Part shown: in pieces, positions 51,801-61,515 of the stretch
How positions within the stretch are numbered: position 1 is the first letter of the stretch
Layout: each line of letters starts with the position of its first letter
Origin: Fasciolopsis buskii
Lineage: Eukaryota; Platyhelminthes; Trematoda; Plagiorchiida; Fasciolidae
Assembly: GCA_008360955.1 (NCBI GenBank)
Contig: LUCM01004022.1
Span: forward strand, 100,080 to 164,079
Length of the DNA stretch: 64,000 bases
Direction: 5' to 3'
Notes under the pieces: generated by a model
Told to the model about the DNA's origin: nothing
The model's input: the letters and a program-made list of their open reading frames with translations, nothing else
Database searches by the model: none
Position numbers and translations under genes: made by a program

Positions 51801-54800
51801 TTCATTAGGACATGCCTTAATTTTTTACTTGTTCTGGAAATAAACTCAAAGTGGATGATCGCAATTCGTCTCTTTGACAATATTTACTTTTTCAATGTTC
51901 ACCTTTTATCAACCACCATCCTCTGATGTCATCATCAACCACGATCCATTCACTGACTGCAGATAACGGTGAAATTGTCCTGTGCGTTTCCTTTGGACTG
52001 TTTACGATTTCAACGTCCAAATCAGCCAGGATGACCTTTTCTATGCGTGAAAAACTGTTGGGTATATCTTAGTTTTCCATTTGCTTTGGTTTTTGAAATG
52101 TTGTCCTGAAAAGTGCACTTTATTTGTTGGTTGACTGAAGCCAACTAGTTCATTTCTTAGCCTGTACGATGAGTTTTCACGTCGAGTGTTGCACCGTGAA
52201 AAATTTCCAATACTGACAATCTATTTCAGGGCTCTGTAAATTTCAAATTCGGAGTTGTTTACTGCATCGAAGGACAAACGTCAGACGAGCAAATGTACAA
52301 TAACGGCAAGTTTTTCATGCCTTTTCTATTTTGCAAGTTTAGACCTTGCGTTTTGCATTCACTGGCTCTGCGTTCCAGTGATCAGAAACGAGGCATTGTG
52401 CATACTGACCTCGTAATGGCCAAGTGAAGTCAACCAAACAGAATCGGTTTCTGGCAATTATAAAATGACCTCATGGTATTCAATTTATTTGTACGGGACT
52501 TGACTAGCACAGAACAAAAAAGTGAGGGAAATAAACAAATAAAACATCTCCGTAATTCCGTCCGATCTGCATGTGCCCATATGAACTTCTGCCTTCTTCT
52601 GTTGATCAGGAGGCAATTATTTTGTCGGCCGTAGTTTGTTTTTTGCCTCTTGCCTACGTGCAGCCACGTGACTAGCAGAATTATGGATTGAATTGAAATA
52701 CTCATTTTGTTTCACTTATTTTCCTCGTTCATCCCGTTAGAACACGGAAGCGAAGAATTCAGTCAGTTCATCAGTCTACTAGGTGACCGGATACACTTGA
52801 AATCCTGGGATCGCTTCAAAGGTGGTTTGGACACAAAAAGTGAGCAGTTTTCGAATTATCATGAAAGCCTTGTTCTTTTGGAGTGATTTATTTGAGCTAT
52901 TCGGAAAAAGAGTGAGAGCTCACTGGTTTATTTATAGACTTTCTTTATAAACTAGGTGTCTGGACACGTTCTTTTAATAAAAACGGAAAGATCAGAAAGA
53001 ACTTTATTTTTGTGGGCAGTCTGGACATTTTCTGTTTGATGATTGCTCTTGTGCAACGTTCTAGTGTAGTTGTCAATACAAGAATTCATCCAGTTTACTG
53101 AAATTATTTTTCCAGCACGTTATTACTATGACAGATACAATCGTCTTTCGTAATCATGCGTTTTTCCTAAAGCCATCCATTTGCAATGCAATGTACTACC
53201 GTGAAGTCGAAGTAAAACGGGTATTTGTTAAATTCCAAGTTTTTGTGTTCTTGTATTTACAAAGTTCAGAGGGTGTTTGTAAGTTTTAACTTGGACTACA
53301 ATGTGGAGTTTACTGTTTTCCCGCTGGGATTGCCAAAAATATGTAATCCTTCTTTTATCTCAAACTTATCATTCGCTCCTCAGTTAATTTTTAAAAGAAT
53401 GAACATCCCATTTCATGTAGTTTTGTCCAGTTCGATCCCATCAGTTGTATTGTACATATTTATTCGTTCTTTGGCTTTTTACTGGTTCATATGGTTAAGT
53501 CTAGTTTGTTGATTTTCATGTTCTTTCCCCGAGATGGGCTCACACCGATCGTTGTTATCGCAGCCTTTGACGTCTGTGTATTATTTCCGCAAAATGATAT
53601 GCAAACTCTGCATAGAACAAATAGTAATAAAAAAGGGAAAGTTACTAAATTCCTTCGACAGTGCAATCGTTCCTGTCAACTGTCTTATTCGAAAAATCAC
53701 CCAAATTGTTCCGCTGGAAAAAACCTCAGGAGTCAATAATCCTAACCCTGTTCATTCCCTTGTTACTGCTTGGTAAATGGCCACCATATTGACTACTTCT
53801 CAGATCCACGTTACTGCTAGATTTCATTTCCTCCATCGATTCATGATGCCGACCACTTCTCATGGTCCTTATCTAAGCAATTAAATTTCCGAAACACATG
53901 GCTATGGGTAACTTTCAGGGTCACACTTTAAGTTCAGTTTTCAGACGCCGACGAACATCAACTCTTTGATATCCATAAAATATGATGTGGTTTATTATCC
54001 CTATGAGCTCGTTATTATGTAATTATTGATTAAGTACAAATCATTTTTGTAAAATAATTAGAAGGATGCACTGTTATGACTTTTTAAACTTTAAACTAGA
54101 AAAACATTCATGTGACGTTTTTCACAGGTAACACCACCGGGATTGATTCCGTATACACGGTGTACGACGGCCACGAGATTATGTTCCACGTCTCGACTCT
54201 TCTACCCTTTTCAACAGATAATCGACAACAGGTGAGTAACCAAATAACATTTCTTGTTAGAATATGCTCATAGTCATAACGGTGAGCAGAACAGACAATA
54301 CTTTCCACGGCGAACAACACCGTTTACATTGCCTGTTTGGAATTCTGAAATGACAAACACATTGAGCACTTTTACTAATTTGGTCATTTGTGATGTGTAA
54401 ATATTTCTAAGCATATTGTTGATGAAAATTGCATTTTCTTTACTAGGAACTCATTTTTGAAGAGTCCTCCTCCTATACCAAATATCAGGAAACTGAGAGA
54501 AAACAGAAAACAAAATAGATATCAGTTCCTCATTACTCTGTTTTCTAAATAAGAAAGTTTGGAAAGAAAAAAACCAATCAATTGAAATTCGCATACAAGT
54601 TAAACATATTTATCAGTTGCGAATAGATCAGTTTGTGAATTTGTTGTTGAAACCTTCTTTGTTTGTTTTGTACGCAGATTGAACGAAAACGTCACGTGGG
54701 AAACGATATTGTGAACATCATTTTCGTCGATGGTGTCGCACCAGATTCAAATCCCAGCTGGATGCCCTCGATGATGAAAACGCACTTCACACGTATCCTT

Positions 54801-57800
54801 AATCTCCCCGTGTTCGATTTGCTTGTGCACCGTGCCGTTGTTTATGTCGCATGCATTCATTCATTCACGACATGCACACGTGTTTCGCCACCCACTTCCT
54901 CTGCCCACCAAGTGACTATAGAGGACTGGGAATGAAACATTCGTCTAACTAAGAGTGAAAATTCGCGTTTGTTTTTGAAAGCTGACGGCGCACGTGGACC
55001 AGATAGGGGAGAAAATTGAACAAGTGTAAATTCCGATTTTTGAGGGGAATTTCCCTTTTACTATATTACTCTGAATAATGCTCTATTCCCACTGAACTTA
55101 TTCGATAGAAAAATTACCGTTTCGTCACATGTAATTGTGCCACTAGTCCAACTCTTTAAAATCATCTGATAGATTGCCCAAACTACTAAGCCGAGCGATG
55201 CACTTACCAGCGGTGATACGGACCACTCAGAAATGACCAACGGAAAGCACGTTCAAAACCATCGTTTTTTACCCCTCAACGATTCAGCATTCATGATGGC
55301 CGACTGTAAAGCATTTCTCCGCAGCTGCAATCTCCATGGTCAGTTGAGATAGTCCCTCGATGAACACTATGGCTGTGAAATGCACGATGCAAGGCTGACT
55401 TGTCGATTCGAACAAGCCTGACAAATAATGATGAAAACTGTATTGTTAATTATCATTTCGCTGTAGTACATCCAACATAGACATCAGCTGCTGCTTGACA
55501 TTGCGATTGTTTCCATAGATATTTTTGCAATTGTAACTTATTGTAAAGGAACCGGAACCTACCGGTAAGTTGGTACCGAGAGCGACTAATCGTGCACAAC
55601 AAAATCTTTCAATCAGATTAAACGTTTTTGCCGAAGAGTCTGTCCCGATCTTTGGTCCGGCTTTGCCAAATCCCGCAGAGTTTACAAATCCTCAGGAGTT
55701 TCGTGAATTTCTACTTGTCAAACGTGAGTGGCACACGTATTGCATGTTTTGACAATTCTTTCCCATACACGACCATTGTTGCTATAGCTTTCAGTTGTGG
55801 GGAAATAAGTCAGATACAAGACAAACGAAAAGCTGACCAACCAGAATGTGCTTTGTTAGACACAAGGTTTAGTCCCATAATTTGAATTAAGTTTTTAAAG
55901 CTCAGAACGGAGCTTCCTAGAATCTAGTTTTCTAAAATTTGACACTTTCAGTATTCTCGGGATGTGATGCTCTGAAGAGCTGTTTTTCTGTAAATTTGGA
56001 TGCTTGCAATAATGACAGAAATGAATCAAACGGTAAAAATTGTGTTTAAATCCGATAATGTTTAATGAGTAATTCTCACGAATAAACAGTTTTCTCAGAA
56101 GAATTTTTATCATTCCAGAAAAATTCTCATGAGTAATTTCGCTCTTTAATTTTTTCCAACACATTTGTTATTCAATATCTTTCCTATTGGGGTTCATTAA
56201 GGTATTTAATCCCACGGCAGCCAGCAACTATAAGTATCCAAGAGACTTCGATACCTGCGATAGTACTGTGGCCCCGGTTCTCGACTACCACGGATGCGAG
56301 CACTCGTGGGAATATTTTATACTGGCATTCTGAAAAGTATTTTCCTCTCAGGCAGTCTACCCTAATGATAGGTCCGAATCTCAGGTAGAAGAAAAGCTTA
56401 TTTCTATAGTAAAACATGTTGCCAATACGTTTCAGTCGGTTTGCGGTCAGTGACTGATCGACTATGGATATCAACGCAATCGTTTTGTTTTGGGTAGTTC
56501 AGTGAAATTCGACAGAGTTGGATTACCTTCAGCCACCGTGAACACTCACCAGACAGTAAACTTTCAGTTCACTCGTGTGGGCATTTGTCATGCGACATTC
56601 TAGTTTCTGGCCCTGGCTGCGGGACTTATTGCATCGACTAGCCCAAATCGCATGGCGTTTGACAAATTTTAGCGCTTTTCTTATTGTTACTCATGAAAAT
56701 GTGGAAACTGATTGTTGCAGCATGCTTATCAGATCAAGACTAGTTTATCTACGGCATTCCGGAAATCAGCCTCAACAGAACCAGTCAGGTTTTAAAAGCG
56801 CATAAAATGGAATTCATATGTGAATTCGATTAACTTGGTAAACCCATTCAGTCTTGCGGGAATTATCCAAAACAGTGAATGTTGCGTTTTGGCTCAGCTG
56901 AATCGTTGCAAACATTGTTGCGTGAATGTGCACGCGTGTATTCGAACACTATCGATCGAGGGGCGCGTTCGACATGGACATCAATGGGCCGTTTTGCAAT
57001 AAAAAGGATGCCTTGACTGTGGGTGATTTCCTCTCACCAGACAAAAGCATATCTACGGTTTATCTATAAAGTAAATGACGTGTATTTTTACTTTCCCGTT
57101 CATCTCTTTTGGAATGTTTTGTGACAAAGCGTAGATTTCACGCGAGTTACAGTTGCAATTTCGATCATTTAAACTCCGGAGAATTATATCGACCGAAATC
57201 TTTAAAGGGGTAGCAAATTACTCCTGTTTTTTGCATAATCGAAAGCAAGATTCGTTTAATAAATAGCCGTTGTTTGCTGCCTCTTGAGGAGTTCTGCAAC
57301 GTCAAATTGTTAAACCCACAATCACATGATATAATTAGTGTTTTCTTATTCTTTCTGTTGCTTCAATATTCCAACCCCTGACACGTGCGACCTCGGGCAT
57401 GTTCCAAACAGTAATCAATGGGGAAAAAGCAGCTTTCCACTCACCGGTTTTCGCGCAAAAAAGAGAAAGGACTTTCGAGATGCTGCTGCAAGTAATATGT
57501 AACACAAATCTGAACGAGGGTAGTGTAAGTAGTACTCTTGCATGCCGAATCGTTTTCCCCTGTCGGAGATTATCTTATAATCCGTTGTAAGATACTGATA
57601 GTTTAAAATCATAAAATGAATATAATTAAACTTACGAAGACATGCAACTCATTTTTGCACATTTACCTCGCTTTTTGAATGGCATCACCTTTGAACATCT
57701 CCAACAAGTACCTACTAACGGTTACCTTTGTTGTCGACACTCAATTTGTGAATTTATCTCTAGTCATTTGTTTGGAAAGAAAGGAGACTCAGCTGGTAAA

Positions 57801-60800
57801 AACAGGTATAGGATAGAATCACTTAGTCCTTACACTTTCCGCTGTTTGCAAAGGAACGCCTCCTTGACAGGAACCGTTCTTGATTTCAGAGCTAAATCAG
57901 TTTGAGTGACAATACAAAATGTGTCTGCAGCAAAACATGGGTCATTTTCGTTCATCCCGTTCACGTACACTAATTGACCAATTATTGGATTTCACTTAAT
58001 GTCGGACTCTAACTCAGTTGTGACCTTGAGCAAGGATGCTGCCAGGTACAAATCGCGTAATAAGATCGATGTCTTCACATTACTAGCTTCTATAGCATCT
58101 GTTATGCGAAATCCTCTCTCAGTTGACCACAAAACATTCACCTAAGGAACAGTATAATTGGTGGATTGCTGTTGTTAAAAAGTGCACATTTTTGATTCAT
58201 TGAACAAGGAAGTAGCGACTGAGCGCCAAAATTGCATTAGTGAATTTTCTCATAAATCGATTGCGGTTGTAGTCTGAATTGTAGAAAAACCGAAAGATTT
58301 ATATCTTATTTTCAGTTTTAAAGAATAATCTTTGCTTTTCAGATGAATGAATTTGCACATTCTCTTTTGTTTCAGGGGACTTTCGGCTCCCGTTAGTCCT
58401 AGGTTGTCATCATTGCTCTGACGTCAGATACCTTAGATGTAGTCGTTGTTCCTGCCAATCTGTTGGAATAGAATTCACACCGGCTTTATTAAATTTTCGG
58501 GACTGATACAAGTGATGACCCGATCATACGTCCTCGCGCATTTTTTCAGGAAACTAAGTTCTTTCAGACCATTGGTAAATTTTAGAAACTACTGAAAGAA
58601 TGTTTTGTCAATTGATAACTCCAAGTGAATCTTGACTGAAGCCAAAACTAGAACTGCATGTAAATTTACTCACCATGCTTATCCCTCATTCACGAGGTCA
58701 TGTATGCAATGAAAAGCAAGACTGGTATCACAATGTAGAGTATAATTAAATAGTTATAAACGTTGGTCAATTTCGAATTCTACGTACAAGTTTCTCAGAG
58801 CTTCAAACCAAAGAATACCACAGTTTCTGTTACATTAACCGAATAAACTGCCATAATCATGTTTTCCATAGAGGAAATCAATCAGGTCCGAAGTAATCCT
58901 CCAGACACATATATTTATGTTAACACTTTGAGTCATAAGGTCTTTCCCTTAATCGTGACGTGCAACATTACCGATAAATCATGCACCATTATCCAGACAG
59001 ATTTGAACAAAATTTAACCGCTGCAAGCTTTAGTGGATCTGACATGCGGGTTAATCACCCAATAAAACGGGGCGTTGGTTATTCTGCCCAATCGTAGAAA
59101 ATTTTGAGCATCTTAATCCGGCCAGTCGTTATTCTTTTCGATTGCTTGGCATGTGGTGTCATTTCCAGTACGAAGTTCTTCGACAAAGCCGCACCACTTA
59201 TTGCTGTTCCAGTTATTTGATTTTTCATGAATAAAATAAGCAATACCTTACAACCGGAGTAAAGAGAATGCACTACGGATGGGAGAAGTATTGTCGTTGT
59301 AATGGCGGGATTTTTCGTTCACTCTAAGAAAGCAGACAATATAAATAAACGACAGGTCTCCAAAAGACTCACCCAGTTTCTTTCTAGCGAAATTTGGTAA
59401 ACATTCTATAACAAAGAAAGTGGTTTTATTCCTACTTCACCCAAGTCGAATAGGAGCACAGTCGGGTCTAGCGCATGCTTAATATAAAATTATACCACCC
59501 CCGGAATCTTGGTCTTATCCAAGATATGTTCCATGTCATAACATGATAATTTAATGAGCTATCAGAAGAGTAGTTATTAACCTAAACATTCTGAGTCTCT
59601 TGAAGTTAGAGATAAAAATAAGTTCACACCGGAGGTACTTGAAGCCACACCGAAGTGATCAAAAAATACAGTAACGAGACAGTCGTCTGCCATTGCTTAT
59701 TGAAGGAGTGTTTCGAACAACGGATGCCTTAAATGATTATGAATAAAACTCTTTTTGCTCTTCCTCTCGGGCTCTTAATTTGTCATTTTTGCGATCTGCA
59801 TGCGGTGGCTTAAATAAGTTATTGTCTAGATTTCTAGCCCATTTTCTCGCTGTATAACTTAGTCTTCCGGCTAATTACGCAAACGATTTCCCAATTCCCA
59901 ATGAATTATTGAAATATAAATTCAACTATTTGTTTCCTTTTATCGTTATCTGCTTGCGTTTCATGTAACGATTGCTAGATGATATATATATATATATATA
60001 AACTCGCACTCAGTTTCAGATTTTTAGTTGATGGGCAAGTAAATTAGTGTCCTCACTGTATTGTTTCATTCTATCTGACCACAAAGAACGTAATCCAAGA
60101 AAGCACATTTCATTGGTGTACGGAAATTCAATTCTCATGTTTTTAATTGTAGAAGATAGCGATTTGATGGGAATAATGGGACCCTACAAGTTGTTGTTTC
60201 CAAAGAGATTTGAGTCCCTTCGTTGTGCATGTTTTAGTACCGGAATGCACTGGTTACTAGCCAATATGGGCTTTCACCTCTCAATGGGTTGACATTTACG
60301 ACACCCTGAGGGATTTTAACTCGCTACAAATATACCAAACTGTTACTAGTTTTGCAAGTGTAAACGGTCATGTGGACAGTTGTTTTGCATGCTGAACGGG
60401 CACCAAAACCGATAGTTGACAAGCCCGGTACTGTTATGTAATTGTCATCATATGGCTTGGATAGGACTTAGAATTTCACTAATCGCTCACTTTGTTTCAC
60501 TGTTTCATAAAGGGTGGTGTCATATGCCGTCGTGCATTCAGTGACGTCATCGTGGACTCGCTAAATGGGATAACCACAGGCAAAGAACAGAGCCGAAACG
60601 ATGCTTACATTCGTTTTGGACAGGTGAGACAGGGAAACGTCCAGTACGATTTGCTGTTAGGAATGCAGTTACATCGGCTTTTCAGTCTTTTTGTAATAAC
60701 TCGTTTTCATTAAGGATTTTTTTTACATTCCAAAATAATCTAGCTGCAGTTTTGGTTAGCATGCGGAAACCAATCAAATACCACATAGACTGCGTTTTCA

Positions 60801-61484
60801 GGCAAAATAAAAGTGTATCTTTGATCAAACGACAATATACAAAATTAAGACCGAACCTATCAATATAACGGGTTTTTAAAATAAAATGCACAATCAGCCT
60901 TTAGGAAACTATTTTAGTTCCAAATTTGTTTGAATAAAACAAGGTGAGTTACTTGCGATTGTGCTGTAAAACGAATAAACCCATGAATTATGTCCAGGAA
61001 ATGAAGGGATTAATGTCCAAAGTCAACAGAATGGCCGAATTCTTCCTCTGTTTTCCTCTTTTTCTCCCTCCTTATATATATATATTTATATTAGAGGTGA
61101 GAAGGCATACACTGAGTCATAACGTTTATTGTGACGTTTCGATCCAAACTAGGACTCGTTGTCAAACGTGAATGAGTGATTGAATGGGATCGCCAATTTC
61201 GTTTGGTTTTGTGCACTCTCCATCTGTTTGTCTCCCTACTCTGCATCGGGGTCTTGTCAAGACTGACAAACATTACGTCATCTAAACAAGACTCCGATGC
61301 AGAGTAGGGAGACAAACAGATGGAGAGTGCACAAAACCAAACGGAACTGGCGATCCCATTCAGTCACTCATTCACGTTTGACAACGAGTCCTAGTTTGGA
61401 TCGAAACGTCACAATAAACGTTATGACTCAGTGTATGCCTTCTCACCTCTAATATATGCAACCTAAGCTGCAGGTATTTCCACT

Positions 61485-61515
<31 letters not shown>

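Noticed and set aside
53225..53512. 95-codon hydrophobic open frame in intron 6
   Set aside because: T-rich sequence naturally gives Phe/Leu/Ile runs. There are no splice signals that fit and no family match, and it lies between two securely joined exons.
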